Part shown: piece after piece, positions 46,021-54,745 of the stretch
How positions within the stretch are numbered: the stretch's first letter is position 1
How the letters are laid out: each line of letters begins with the position of its first letter
Assembly (NCBI GenBank): GCA_905234475.1
Contig: CAJOHX010000010.1
Coordinates: 1 to 64,000, forward strand
Source: an uncultured Bacteroidales bacterium
Lineage (GTDB): Bacteria > Bacteroidota > Bacteroidia > Bacteroidales > UBA932
Direction of reading: 5' to 3'
Length of the DNA stretch: 64,000 bases
Notes under the pieces: model-generated
What the model saw: the letters and a program-made list of their open reading frames with translations, nothing else
Databases searched by the model: none
What the model was told of the DNA's origin: nothing
Translations under genes and position numbers: made by a program

Positions 46021-47922
46021 GGCGGAGTCGAGGAAGCGGATAAAACCGTCGATGTCGAGGTTGTAGGGACGGGGACCGGCGAGGCGGTTGCCGTCGGCGT
46101 CGAGGAGAAAGTAGTTGGGCTGGGCGTTGACGCCGAAGTCGTGCAAGGCAATGTAGGAGTTGACGCGGCCGACATCCTTGAGGGGCTTGCCGCGGTCGTT
46201 CATAACCCATTGCGATTCAGGAAGTTTTGTCTTGTCGTCAACGTGGAGTGCCACGATGACGAAGTCATCGCGCAGGCGCCGCAGCACCTCCGGATCCGAC
46301 CACACGCGCGCTTCCATCTCCCGGCAGTTGACGCAGCCGTAGCCCGTGAAGTCCAGGAAGACCGGCTTGCCGGCGGCCTTCGCCGCGGCCAGGCCGTCCG
46401 GCAGGTTGTCGTAGGCCGGAAGATTGTGGGCGATGCGGATCGTACCCGCGGGAGATTCACCGGTCAAGCCGGTGAATGACGATAAACCATCTGCCGCCAA
46501 CCCGCCGTCATTCGCCGACGTGATCGGCGAACCTCCCAGCACGAAATCCTGCGTCTCCATCGGCGGAAGATAGCCGGAGATGCCCTTCAGCGGCGCGCCC
46601 CACATGCCAGGCAGCAGGTAAACTACGAAGGCGAACGTGGCGATGGCCAGGGTCAGGCGCGGGACGCCCAGGTACTCCAGCGGCGTGTCGTGCTTGAAGC
46701 GGATCTTGCCGATCAGGTACAGGCCCAGCAGGAAGAAGACCGCAATCCAGATGGCCAGGTAGACCTCGCGGTCCAGCAGGTGCCAGTGGTAGGTCTGGTC
46801 CGCCGTGCTGAGGAATTTCAGGCCCAGGGCGATCTCGATGAAGCCGAGCACCACCTTGACGGAATTGAGCCAGCCACCGCTCTTGGGGAGTTTCTTCAGC
46901 AGCGAGGGGAAGAACGCCAGGAGCGTGAACGGCAGCGCGAAAGCGATGCTGAACGCCAGCATCGTGACCATCGGCGCCCAGAACTCCCCTTCCGTGCTCT
47001 TGATCAGGACCGTGCCCACGATCGGGCCGGTGCAACTGAAACTGACCAGCACCAGCGTAAGGGCCAGGAAGAAAATGCCGCCCAAGCCCTTCCGGTCGCT
47101 GTTCTTGTCGGCGCTGTTGGTCCATTTACTCGGGAGCGTGATCTCGAAAGCGCCGAAGAAGCTCGCCGCGAAGACCATGAACACCAGGAAGAAGATAATG
47201 TTCGGCAGCCAGTGGGTGGAAAGCCAGTTGAAGATGTCGGCCGTCACGCCGCTGCCGCCCACGAGCCACGTGATGCCGATGATGAGGCTGATCGGGACCG
47301 TGTAGAGCAGGACGATGAACAGGCCGTACAGGAAGGCTTTCAGGCGGCCCTGACGGGGGTTTTCGCTGCCCTTCATGAAGAAGGAGACCGTCATCGGGAC
47401 CATCGGGAACACGCAGGGCGTCAGCAGCATCGCGAAGCCCCACAGGATTGCCTCCAGAATCAGTGCCCACAGATTATTGTTCGGGCTTTCCGCCGCGGCC
47501 AGGGTAGTGCCTCCTGAGACGTCCGGCTGCGCCGGACCCCTCCCACTGCCTTCGGCAGCGGGCCCCTCCCTCTTACGAAGCCGAGGGTGGCTACGGTCTC
47601 CGGAGGCACTACCCTGCTCCGCTGGCGATGAATCCAAATTGGTCTGTGAGACGTTTCCAGGACCAATAGGCCCTTCCGCCTGCAAATCGGTAGATTTTAT
47701 GTACGCTTCGAAGTCCCAGTCGACGGGCATGTAGCAGGCCTCGCCGGCGCAGGGCATGTAGGTCACCGTGCCGGTGACATGGTCGATCCCGGGGTCCAGC
47801 TCGCCCGTCAGGACCAGCTGATTGCCTTCCGGGGACTCCTTGACCTCGGAACTCCAGCGGATCTGCGGCGTGAGCTGCAGCGGCAGCAGGAGAAGGACAG
47901 ACAGGACCAGACGGGAAAGCAT
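46015..47922 (-). CDS. dsbD: Protein-disulfide reductase DsbD-like, with two palindromic inserts
   Basis: DsbD passes electrons from cytosolic thioredoxin to the periplasm. The 635-residue protein has a signal, an N-terminal sensor domain (RWSSEVKESPEGNQLVLTGEL ... MPCAGEACYMP), eight membrane helices with the redox cysteines in TPCVFPMVPM and SFSCTGPIVG, and a C-terminal thioredoxin domain with GCVNCREME. Residues about 103-141 (between sensor and first helix) and about 462-491 (between last helix and thioredoxin domain) are encoded by palindromic repeats at 47500-47616 and 46450-46537. Both sit in linkers and keep the frame. It starts 12 nt after rny. Confidence 0.92.
   Translation of the reverse strand: MLSRLVLSVLLLLPLQLTPQIRWSSEVKESPEGNQLVLTGELDPGIDHVTGTVTYMPCAGEACYMPVDWDFEAYIKSTDLQAEGPIGPGNVSQTNLDSSPAEQGSASGDRSHPRLRKREGPAAEGSGRGPAQPDVSGGTTLAAAESPNNNLWALILEAILWGFAMLLTPCVFPMVPMTVSFFMKGSENPRQGRLKAFLYGLFIVLLYTVPISLIIGITWLVGGSGVTADIFNWLSTHWLPNIIFFLVFMVFAASFFGAFEITLPSKWTNSADKNSDRKGLGGIFFLALTLVLVSFSCTGPIVGTVLIKSTEGEFWAPMVTMLAFSIAFALPFTLLAFFPSLLKKLPKSGGWLNSVKVVLGFIEIALGLKFLSTADQTYHWHLLDREVYLAIWIAVFFLLGLYLIGKIRFKHDTPLEYLGVPRLTLAIATFAFVVYLLPGMWGAPLKGISGYLPPMETQDFVLGGSPITSANDGGLAADGLSSFTGLTGESPAGTIRIAHNLPAYDNLPDGLAAAKAAGKPVFLDFTGYGCVNCREMEARVWSDPEVLRRLRDDFVIVALHVDDKTKLPESQWVMNDRGKPLKDVGRVNSYIALHDFGVNAQPNYFLLDADGNRLAGPRPYNLDIDGFIRFLDSAL
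46450..46537 (+). repeat. Inverted hairpin pair in dsbD, family D
   Basis: Two hairpins face each other: TTCACCGG-TCAAG-CCGGTGAA (46456-46476) and TTCGCCGA-CGTGA-TCGGCGAA read at 46511-46531. Each is flanked by GGGAG and GACG in mirrored order. The two stems differ by paired substitutions. The frame stays open across the element. Confidence 0.72.
47500..47616 (+). repeat. Long palindromic element in dsbD
   Basis: Arms of 21 nt (47500-47520 and 47596-47616) pair with one mismatch; outer parts read CAGGGTAGTGCCTCC and GGAGGCACTACCCTG. The loop carries two small hairpins (GTCCGG-CTGC-GCCGGAC and CTGCC-TTC-GGCAG). The total length is 117 bp, exactly 39 codons. Confidence 0.8.
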
Positions 47923-47934
47923 ACGCGGACGGGA

Positions 47935-49473
47935 TTATTTCGCGATGGCGACGGAACGGGTCTCGCGGATCACGGTGATCTTCACCTGGCCCGGATAGGT
48001 CATCTCGTCCTGGATGCGCTGGGCGATGTCCGTGGACAGGCGCGCGGCCTGCTCGTCGGAGACCTCCTCGGCGCCGACGATCACGCGGAGCTCGCGGCCG
48101 GCCTGGATGGCGTAGGTCTTGGTCACGCCCGGATAGGACGCAGCCAGGTCCTCCATGCCGCGCAGGCGCTTGATGTAGGACTCAATCACCTCGCGGCGGG
48201 CACCCGGACGGGCACCGGAAATAGCATCGCCCACGAGCACCAGCGGAGCATAGATGGAGGTCATCTCCATCTCCTCGTGGTGCGCGCCCACGGCGTTGCA
48301 GATCTCGGGACGCTCCTTGTACTGCTCGGCGAGCTTGGCGCCGAGGATGGCGTGCGGCAGCTCCGGATCCTGGTCGCTGACCTTGCCGATATCGTGCAGC
48401 AGGCCGGCGCGGCGGGCCACCTTGGGATTCAGGCCGAGCTCGGAGGCCATGATGGCGCAGATGTTCGCCACCTCTCGGGAGTGCTGCAGCAGGTTCTGTC
48501 CATAGGAAGAACGGTATTTCATACGGCCGATCAGCTTCACAAGCTCCAGGTTCAGGCCATGGATGCCCATGTCGATGCAGGTGCGCTTGCCCGTCTCGAG
48601 GATCTCCTCCTCAAGCTGCTTGCTAACCTTGGCCACCACCTCCTCGATGCGGGCGGGATGGATGCGGCCATCGATCACCAGCTGGTGCAGGGCCAGGCGG
48701 GCCACTTCGCGGCGGACCGGGTCGAAGGCGGACAGCAGGATGGCGTCCGGGGTGTCGTCCACGACGATTTCCACGCCCGTGGCGGCCTCCAGGGCGCGGA
48801 TATTGCGGCCCTCGCGGCCGATGATGCGGCCTTTGACTTCGTCGTTCTCGATGGGGAAGGTCGTGACAGCATTCTCGATCGCCGTCTCCGTAGCGGTGCG
48901 CTGGATGGTGTTGATCACGATGCGCTTCGCCTCCTTGGCGGCATTGAGCCGCGCTTCGTCCATGGTATCGTTGATATAGGACTGGGCCTCGCTGCGGGCC
49001 TCCGCCTTCATGTTCTCGACCAGCATCTTGCGGGCGTCCTCGGCGGTCATGCCGGCGATGTTCTCCAGCTCTTTGTTGACCTGGGCGGTGACGCGCTCAC
49101 ATTCTTCCAACTTGGCGTCCAGCTTGGTCTTGAGGGCATTGACCTGCCCCTTCTGGGAATCCAGGTCGTGCTGGCGGCGGTCCAGCTCGCCCTGCTGCTG
49201 CTTGAGCTGCCCTTCGCGGGACTTGATGTTGTTCTCCCGCTCGCGGAGCTCATTGTTCTTCTTGTTCACGAAACTCTCGTGCTCGCCCTTCAGCTGGAGG
49301 AATTTCTCCTTGGCCTGCAGGATCTTCTGCTGCTTGAGGCTCTCCGCTTCCAGGTTCGCCTTTTCGATAATCGCGTCGGCGCGGCCCTTCGAGGCGGAGC
49401 GGCTGACGAGTATATAAATTGCAAGGGCCAGTACGGCTCCGGCAACGGCTGCTAGGATATAGTACAAAAACAT
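47935..49473 (-). CDS. rny: Ribonuclease Y
   Basis: RNase Y (512 residues) is a membrane-anchored endoribonuclease that starts mRNA decay. It has an N-terminal helix ([21 protein letters not shown]), a long coiled coil (about 30-200), a KH domain ([24 protein letters not shown]) and an HD domain ([22 protein letters not shown]). Length and motifs are normal. It has no recognisable promoter of its own; a terminator-like hairpin sits 11 nt before its start. dsbD follows. Confidence 0.95.
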   Translation of the reverse strand: MFLYYILAAVAGAVLALAIYILVSRSASKGRADAIIEKANLEAESLKQQKILQAKEKFLQLKGEHESFVNKKNNELRERENNIKSREGQLKQQQGELDRRQHDLDSQKGQVNALKTKLDAKLEECERVTAQVNKELENIAGMTAEDARKMLVENMKAEARSEAQSYINDTMDEARLNAAKEAKRIVINTIQRTATETAIENAVTTFPIENDEVKGRIIGREGRNIRALEAATGVEIVVDDTPDAILLSAFDPVRREVARLALHQLVIDGRIHPARIEEVVAKVSKQLEEEILETGKRTCIDMGIHGLNLELVKLIGRMKYRSSYGQNLLQHSREVANICAIMASELGLNPKVARRAGLLHDIGKVSDQDPELPHAILGAKLAEQYKERPEICNAVGAHHEEMEMTSIYAPLVLVGDAISGARPGARREVIESYIKRLRGMEDLAASYPGVTKTYAIQAGRELRVIVGAEEVSDEQAARLSTDIAQRIQDEMTYPGQVKITVIRETRSVAIAK

Positions 49474-49483
49474 AATATATATA

Positions 49484-49522
49484 ATAAAAAACAGTATCTG
49501 TCTCTTGCGAAGCAGATACTGT
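49484..49522 (-). terminator. Terminator or attenuator in front of rny
   Basis: On the minus strand a perfect 10-bp stem ACAGTATCTG / CAGATACTGT (49491-49522, 12-nt loop) is followed by TTTTTTATT. It ends 11 nt before the rny start codon. Confidence 0.8.
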
Positions 49523-49526
49523 TTGG

Positions 49527-49681
49527 AAAAAAGCCGTCAGCCGAACTTTCAGAAAGCCTCTGAATAAGATTTGGGCTCCGTCCTGTCCCGGGCTTCCCGT
49601 CGAAGCGGGCTTGCCTTCCTCAGCACGAGTAGACCCGGTTCCGAAGAACTTTGTTGTTTTCAGAAGATGGGCCTGACGGCT
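49527..49681 (-). ncRNA. ssrS: 6S RNA candidate
   Basis: Between zapA and rny the minus strand folds into a long hairpin closed by GCCGTCAGGCC / GGCTGACGGC (49670-49680 with 49533-49542) and followed by a T run. The interior has a mostly paired stem and an apical C/G-rich stem (GGCAAGCCCGCTTCGACGGG). A roughly 155-nt rod directly downstream of zapA is the classical position and shape of 6S RNA, which binds the housekeeping RNA polymerase. I cannot verify the family without a covariance search. Confidence 0.65.
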
Positions 49682-49973
49682 ACTTACCTTTCTTCATCCC
49701 CTCCAGATAGGCTGCAACATCCCCTTGCAGCGCCTCCACCTCCTCTACGAGGCGGGACATCTTCTTCTGGGCGGAGAGCTTGCGGGCTGCTTCCTGGATG
49801 GCCACGAATGCCAGCTTGTCCTCCGGGCTGCTGTCGGGAAAACGGAGGTCGAACTCGGTCATCATCTCGGTCACGTCCGCAGCAGCCAGCCGCATCAGCT
49901 GCTCCATCTCGGGTGTAGCAGCGCTGAGGCGGTAGGGCTTGCCGGCGACCTTCAGTGTGATGTCCTGTGCCAT
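49680..49973 (-). CDS. zapA: Cell division protein ZapA
   Basis: ZapA (97 residues) bundles FtsZ filaments. It has the family start DITLKVAGKPYRLSAATPEMEQLMRLAAADV and a C-terminal coiled coil (QEAARKLSAQKKMSRLVEEVEALQGDVAAYL split across 59-92). The gene starts 1 nt after the coiled-coil gene upstream, and its stop codon is part of the 6S RNA candidate's closing stem. Confidence 0.9.
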   Translation of the reverse strand: MAQDITLKVAGKPYRLSAATPEMEQLMRLAAADVTEMMTEFDLRFPDSSPEDKLAFVAIQEAARKLSAQKKMSRLVEEVEALQGDVAAYLEGMKKGK

Positions 49974-49974
49974 G

Positions 49975-50244
49975 TCAACTCTCCAGCAGCTTTATGCATT
50001 TGTCAATCTCCTTGATCAGCCGGGCGATCCGCTCCCGGGACTCAGCAGGGTCGCCGGCGGCCTGGAACGCACGCATCAACTCAAGATTGTCTATCTGTTG
50101 GTTCAAATCAGTAATCTGCTCCTTGTATTGCCGGCACTTCTGCTCGCTGTCGGAAAGCCTGGCAGCCAAAGTGTCCGCCCGCTGCCTCTCGGCTTCGTAT
50201 AGCGCAACCAACTTGGCAATATTAGACTTGATCTCCTCGAGCAT
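49975..50244 (-). CDS. Small coiled-coil protein upstream of zapA
   Basis: This 89-residue protein is almost entirely a coiled coil (SNIAKLVALYEAERQRADTLAARL ... CRQYKEQITDLNQQIDNLEL). By position and shape it may be a division-associated partner of ZapA (ZapB-like), but no family signature is visible. It is co-transcribed with zapA and has a good promoter. Confidence 0.75.
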   Translation of the reverse strand: MLEEIKSNIAKLVALYEAERQRADTLAARLSDSEQKCRQYKEQITDLNQQIDNLELMRAFQAAGDPAESRERIARLIKEIDKCIKLLES

Positions 50245-50274
50245 CGCAGATGATACCTAACTTAATACAATACG

Positions 50275-50306
50275 CAAATATAAGAAAAAAACATAGAGAA
50301 GGCAAC
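50275..50306 (-). promoter_or_regulatory. Promoter of the zapA unit
   Basis: GTTG (50303-50306) and TATATTTG (50275-50282) are 20 nt apart on the minus strand. It may drive the coiled-coil gene, zapA, the 6S RNA candidate, rny and dsbD. Confidence 0.6.
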
Positions 50307-50313
50307 ACGGCGG

Positions 50314-50347
50314 CAAAAAAAGAAGACCCGCGAACAAGTCGCGGGTC
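50314..50347 (-). terminator. Rho-independent terminator of ompA
   Basis: The 9-bp stem GACCCGCGA / TCGCGGGTC (50325-50347) is followed on the minus strand by TTCTTTTTTT. It lies about 30 nt after the ompA stop. Confidence 0.88.
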
Positions 50348-50377
50348 CTCCACGGAATAATATTTATCTAAAGAGAA

Positions 50378-51541
50378 TTATTTCGCTTTGATAATCACAG
50401 TACGGCTCAGGACGTCGTTGTTGAAGAAGATAGGATCAACACCGCCGTTAGCGCTCTTCTCAAGCTTGCTGGCAGGGACACCGCAGCTCACGAGGTAGTC
50501 GTACACGACCTTGGCACGCTGCTCGGAGAGAGTCTGGTTGATCTTCGGAGTGCCGGTCTTCTTGTCGGCGTAGCCGGCGACGGAGAAGGTGGCGTCAACA
50601 TCCTTGATGGACTCAGCATACAGTTTGAGGCGGGCCTTGTCCTGCTCGGTGAGGTTGGACTTGCCGATGGTGAAGAAGACAGCGGTGGAGGCAGGGATCT
50701 CATTGTTGATGAGCTTCTCAACTTCCTTGATGACTTCCTTCTCGACGACCTTCTCAACAATCTTCGGATTCTTGGCAGCGTAGTCGCGGGCCAGGGCGTC
50801 AGCAGCCTCCTTGGAGAGGTAGCCGGCGGCAGCAGCGGCAGCAGCGGCACGGGCGAACTTGCCATTCTTGCCACCGAAGGTGTACATGGCGTTCAGGGTC
50901 AGACGACCGGTGCCCTCACCCTTGCGGTACTGGCTGGCGTCGCCAAACACGGACGGAGTCACACCGAAGCGGCCCTCGAGGGCGATTTCCCACTCGTTGG
51001 TGATGTTGTAGCCAAGGCCGAGACCGGCGGTGGCACCAACACGGATCTTAAGGGGATCCGGATTCGGCTCAACCACACGGACGGCGGTGGAGTTCTGGTT
51101 GGCGGCAGGGGCAAACTCGGTGCCGACGGAGGAGAAGTTCAGGGTCGGGCCCAAGAAGGCGTAGACGTCGAACTTCGCGAGGTCGTCAGCGAAGAGGTTG
51201 GCAATGTTGAAGAGGACATCAGCGTTCAACTCACCGAAGAGCTTGTTCTGCTTGTTGTAATAGGTACCGGGAGTACCGTAGTTGGCAGCGTTGCCAGCAT
51301 GCTCGTCAAGGTTCTGGAAAGGACCGCCGATGACGGCGCGGACACCCCAAATCGGAGTGATGTACTTACCGACCATGATGTTGCCGTAGAAAGCAGGGGT
51401 GTTGAGACCCTCATTGAAGGTGGTGATGACACCGCCGCCGAGGCCGACGAAAACATCACTCCCCTTGGTAGCCGTCTGAGCATTTGCGGCGAACACACCG
51501 GCCGCAAGAGCGATAGACAATGCAATTGCTTTGAGTTTCAT
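50378..51541 (-). CDS. OmpA-family outer-membrane protein
   Basis: The 387-residue protein has a signal peptide (IALSIALAAGVFAANAQ), an eight-stranded-barrel-like N-terminal part (about 25-235), a linker rich in Ala, Lys, Val and Glu (AAAAAAAAGYLSKEAADALA ... KVVEKEVIKEVEKL), and a C-terminal OmpA peptidoglycan-binding domain (FTIGKSNLTEQDKARL ... NQTLSEQRAKVVYDYL). It anchors the outer membrane to peptidoglycan. It follows a lipoprotein gene by 46 nt. Confidence 0.92.
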   Translation of the reverse strand: MKLKAIALSIALAAGVFAANAQTATKGSDVFVGLGGGVITTFNEGLNTPAFYGNIMVGKYITPIWGVRAVIGGPFQNLDEHAGNAANYGTPGTYYNKQNKLFGELNADVLFNIANLFADDLAKFDVYAFLGPTLNFSSVGTEFAPAANQNSTAVRVVEPNPDPLKIRVGATAGLGLGYNITNEWEIALEGRFGVTPSVFGDASQYRKGEGTGRLTLNAMYTFGGKNGKFARAAAAAAAAGYLSKEAADALARDYAAKNPKIVEKVVEKEVIKEVEKLINNEIPASTAVFFTIGKSNLTEQDKARLKLYAESIKDVDATFSVAGYADKKTGTPKINQTLSEQRAKVVYDYLVSCGVPASKLEKSANGGVDPIFFNNDVLSRTVIIKAK

Positions 51542-51587
51542 ATCTATAATCTTTTAATTTCGTTTGACACAAATGGAGGAATGAAGA

Positions 51588-52523
51588 TTATTCGGCATCA
51601 GCGAAACCGCCACCGGCGTTGCTGCCGTCTCCGTGGCCACCATGGTGCGTACCGTTGCCCTTGCCAGCCTCGTAGTGAGAATTGTGGCTCGGGTGAGCAG
51701 CCTCAACCTTGGTCGGGATAGCGAGAATGGACTTGGTGTAGAAGGTACCGACAACACCGTCGTTGCCAGGGATCGGGGCAGAGCCAGCCGGATCCGGCGT
51801 GGCAACGACCTCCCAGGTGGTGATGGTGGTGGTGACCGCGTTGATCACATTGTAGAGAGCCCAGGCAGAGACCTGAATCTCGTCTTCCTTCTCAACGTAG
51901 GTGATCTTATCGTTGTCCTTGGCAGCAGCGGCAAGCTTGACATCAGCCTCGAAGATATCGTCGAGGATGAGGCAGCTCTCGCCCTTGTCGTCCTTGATAA
52001 GCTCGCTGCCGGAGTACTCCTTCCAGGTATAGGTATCAACCAGGATGTAGTCGTTGGCATTCTCCAGCCACTTGCCATCCCAATCGTCAGAAGTATAGCT
52101 GACGCCGTGATTCTCAGCGCTCAGGAGGCCATACTTCTTGGTCTCGGAAGCTTTGCTGCCCTCGCGGACCTCGATCTTGTAATTGTTCTTGTTGCCCGGG
52201 ATCCAGATGTCCGCGGCGGTAATGGTAACAGGGTCGGTATCGGCCAGAATGGACGGATAGTCGACGGTAACGCTGCCGGTCACGCCGCCATAGGAAGCAT
52301 GCATCACCTGGCTGTTCGCGGCGATGGCCGGGGTACCAGCGATGACGACATCAGCATCCTTGGTGGCAACTGCGGTCAGGTCCTTGCCGTCAACGGCATT
52401 GTAGACCTTACCGACCTTGATCGTCAGCTGTGCAGGAGCGGAAGTGAAGATGGTCCTCAGTTCCTCAGGCTCGCAAGCGGCGAATACACCTACTAACGCA
52501 ATGAGTGAAAAAAACTTTTTCAT
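51588..52523 (-). CDS. Lipoprotein of DUF3869-like type with His/Gly-rich tail
   Basis: From the ATG at 52523 (311 residues) the protein starts MKKFFSLIALVGVFAACEPEEL, a clear lipoprotein signal. The mature part is beta-rich and resembles the DUF3869 proteins of Bacteroides, though this is a weak match by eye. The last 40 residues are His/Gly/Asn-rich (HPSHNSHYEAGKGNGTHHGG), which could bind metal. It is followed by ompA without a terminator, suggesting a joint transcript and a partner role at the surface. Confidence 0.72.
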   Translation of the reverse strand: MKKFFSLIALVGVFAACEPEELRTIFTSAPAQLTIKVGKVYNAVDGKDLTAVATKDADVVIAGTPAIAANSQVMHASYGGVTGSVTVDYPSILADTDPVTITAADIWIPGNKNNYKIEVREGSKASETKKYGLLSAENHGVSYTSDDWDGKWLENANDYILVDTYTWKEYSGSELIKDDKGESCLILDDIFEADVKLAAAAKDNDKITYVEKEDEIQVSAWALYNVINAVTTTITTWEVVATPDPAGSAPIPGNDGVVGTFYTKSILAIPTKVEAAHPSHNSHYEAGKGNGTHHGGHGDGSNAGGGFADAE

Positions 52524-52613
52524 TTCTTTAAAATAAATATTAAACGTTAAACTAATATTCAAATTCTCACCATACGTCGGTATACCCGTTTAGGCATACT
52601 TCCATACGAGCGA

Positions 52614-52645
52614 CAAAGATACAGCATAAAAACGTAAAAAACAAA
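52614..52645 (-). promoter_or_regulatory. Promoter of the lipoprotein-ompA unit
   Basis: TTTG (52642-52645) and TATCTTTG (52614-52621) are exactly 20 nt apart on the minus strand. The leader before the ATG would be about 84 nt and AT-rich. Confidence 0.82.
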
Positions 52646-52659
52646 TATTTTAAAAATTT

Positions 52660-53970
52660 TTATTCACCGATCAGCCACCGGAGGAAAGCGTCGTCCTTTT
52701 TCTTCCAGTTTGGATTTGACCGGTTAATGGCCGCATCTATATAATAAGGATTATAGTAGTTTTTGCTCGAGATATTGTCCGAAGCTTCCGAACGGAACTC
52801 CTTATAATAATATAGCTCGTTGTTGGCATTGTAGGACATGCCCATCTGGCCGGAGGTCGAAATCCGGGGCAGGTAGCCATGGCGCCCCTGCCGGAAGGGC
52901 GGCAGAGAGATCTGGAAACGGAATCCTCCGTTGGTGTGCTGCGCCGGATCCGGGCCCTTCATCGCATAGAAGCCCACAGAACAGCGGCGGAAATGGCGGA
53001 TCATCTCGAATTTGAGGCCATAATCCTTCCGGATATAGCGCTCGGCCCGCAGCAGGAACTGCGTCTGCAGCGCCGGCCAATAATAATTGATCGCGACATT
53101 CCAGCAGAAAGTCCAGTCCGGAGTGGCATTGGGATGCATCCAGAAGCCGGTCAGCCAGTCCGGAAGGGGCCCCTTCGTGCGCACGCCCTCGACGAACCTA
53201 GTGGAGGGGCCGAAACGGATCAGGTCCACCACGCCCAGCTTCGCGTCCACCCAGAAGCGCTCGTTGGGGAACCAGTAAGCCAGCTCCAGGGCGGCACCGA
53301 CGTAGTTGGAATTGAAAATGCCCACCGTGGCCTTGCCGAAGACATTCAGGTGCCAGGGGTCGCGGAAACGCTGCGAAAGCGTGATGAAGCCCGGATGGGG
53401 GTAGGCCTCCATGTCGCCGTAGCCGTCGTTGACGACCGGGATCTTGACCTGATAGCTGAATTTCGCACCCGTCCAGAGCGGCACCTCGATGGCGGGACAG
53501 ACCGACCAGAGCGACTGGTAGACCTGCGTGATGATGAAATTCTTCAGGGAGACCTGGGGATAGACGTTGATGTCCGTCTTGCCGAAGGAATTGTTCAGCA
53601 GGGGCTGCCCCTTCACGGCATCCCAGGACGCATCGAGGCGCTTGGTGGTGCGCCATATGCCGAGATCCGGGTTGTAGGTGATGGTGACTTCCGGGACCTT
53701 GAACGAGGTGCCGATGATTTTCACCGGACGGGAAGCGTCCATTCCGGCTTCCTCGATGATCTCCACGGCCCGGGCAAAGCCCTCGGCCGGGATCTTGTAG
53801 GCGTCGTTTTCGAGGGTAAAGACCGTATACTCCGGGGTCTGCACGGCACGCACGTTGGCGAAGCCCGCCTCCACCAGGCGCTGGGCCGTGCTGTCGGCAC
53901 GGGACATTTCCTGGCCCGCCAGCGCCAGGGGCGCCAGCAGAAGGGTGCAGATCAGAAGGGTCTTTCTCAT
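52660..53970 (-). CDS. Exported outer-membrane protein, YjbH-like
   Basis: From the ATG at 53970 (436 residues) the protein has a signal peptide (MRKTLLICTLLLAPLALAGQ), a mixed alpha/beta part (about 25-115) and a long region of aromatic beta-strands (IEVPLWTGAKFSYQVKIPV, VGAALELAYWFPNERFWVDAKLG, WTFCWNVAINYYWPALQ) that suggests a barrel. The layout recalls YjbH/GfcD exopolysaccharide proteins, but I am not certain. No capsule genes are nearby. A -7 box TAAATTTG lies at 53991-53998, and the gene also follows the next exported-protein gene by 25 nt. Confidence 0.65.
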   Translation of the reverse strand: MRKTLLICTLLLAPLALAGQEMSRADSTAQRLVEAGFANVRAVQTPEYTVFTLENDAYKIPAEGFARAVEIIEEAGMDASRPVKIIGTSFKVPEVTITYNPDLGIWRTTKRLDASWDAVKGQPLLNNSFGKTDINVYPQVSLKNFIITQVYQSLWSVCPAIEVPLWTGAKFSYQVKIPVVNDGYGDMEAYPHPGFITLSQRFRDPWHLNVFGKATVGIFNSNYVGAALELAYWFPNERFWVDAKLGVVDLIRFGPSTRFVEGVRTKGPLPDWLTGFWMHPNATPDWTFCWNVAINYYWPALQTQFLLRAERYIRKDYGLKFEMIRHFRRCSVGFYAMKGPDPAQHTNGGFRFQISLPPFRQGRHGYLPRISTSGQMGMSYNANNELYYYKEFRSEASDNISSKNYYNPYYIDAAINRSNPNWKKKDDAFLRWLIGE

Positions 53971-53995
53971 CACTCGGGAGGTCAATCTTGCAAAT

Positions 53996-54676
53996 TTAAT
54001 ACTTTTTCAGGACTTCCGTCGTATCCAGGTGCATATTCTTGTCATAGGTATCATGGCGGACATAGCCTACGCCAGCCACATACCAGCTGTCCGATATCGT
54101 GTTGCGGTTGCGTCCCGGGCCCTTTTCGACCTTGTGCTCCCGCACGACCACGCTGTCGAAGGTCCCTGCCGGGACGGTGATGCGCTCCGTGCGCAGCACT
54201 TCGCGCTCCGTAATGTCCACCGTGTAGGTCAGCACCCCCGTGGACACGCTGCTGTGTGCATCCGGGAGCCGGTCGCCGGACTTCATGCCTGCGGGGAGGA
54301 CGGCGGGGCTGCCGGTCGAGCTGACTGTCGCATTCGGGAACATGTTCTGAAGCACGGCGCCGAGCTGCGCGCCCACATCCATCCGCACGCTGCCGTCGGC
54401 GGCAATCTCCGTGCTCATCGGAGCCTCCCCGCCATAGAGGTCCTTGCCGCCGGGGCCCTGCAGCAGGAAAATGTAATCCACATGACGCCCCGCGCCGGCA
54501 GGCGTCACGGCGCCGATACGCATCGTCGTGGTGCGCTCCAGCTTGCCGTTGGAGGCTTTTGTGCGCTCATAATACAGGGTGCGTCCCGCCTTGAGGCAGA
54601 AATAGGGCTCCCCTGCCCGGGCCGCCACGCAGCACAGCAGGGTCAGCAGCAAGATGGTCAGACTCTTTCGTGACAT
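53996..54676 (-). CDS. Uncharacterised exported protein (DUF3108-like)
   Basis: From the ATG at 54676 (226 residues) the protein has a signal peptide (MSRKSLTILLLTLLCCVAARA) and a single beta-rich domain starting EPYFCLKAGRTLYYERT. ITVPAGTFDSVVVREHKVEKG and WYVAGVGYVRHDTYD resemble the TapB/DUF3108 type of periplasmic lipocalin-like protein. The role is unknown. It shares a transcript with the YjbH-like gene downstream. The frame extends to 55222, but that part overlaps the HD gene on the other strand. Confidence 0.72.
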   Translation of the reverse strand: MSRKSLTILLLTLLCCVAARAGEPYFCLKAGRTLYYERTKASNGKLERTTTMRIGAVTPAGAGRHVDYIFLLQGPGGKDLYGGEAPMSTEIAADGSVRMDVGAQLGAVLQNMFPNATVSSTGSPAVLPAGMKSGDRLPDAHSSVSTGVLTYTVDITEREVLRTERITVPAGTFDSVVVREHKVEKGPGRNRNTISDSWYVAGVGYVRHDTYDKNMHLDTTEVLKKY

Positions 54677-54745
54677 ACATTGCAAAGATGCAAAAAAACC
54701 TCCAGCCGTCCGCCGCTCTGTCCGCTTTTTTCGTATCTTCGCTGT

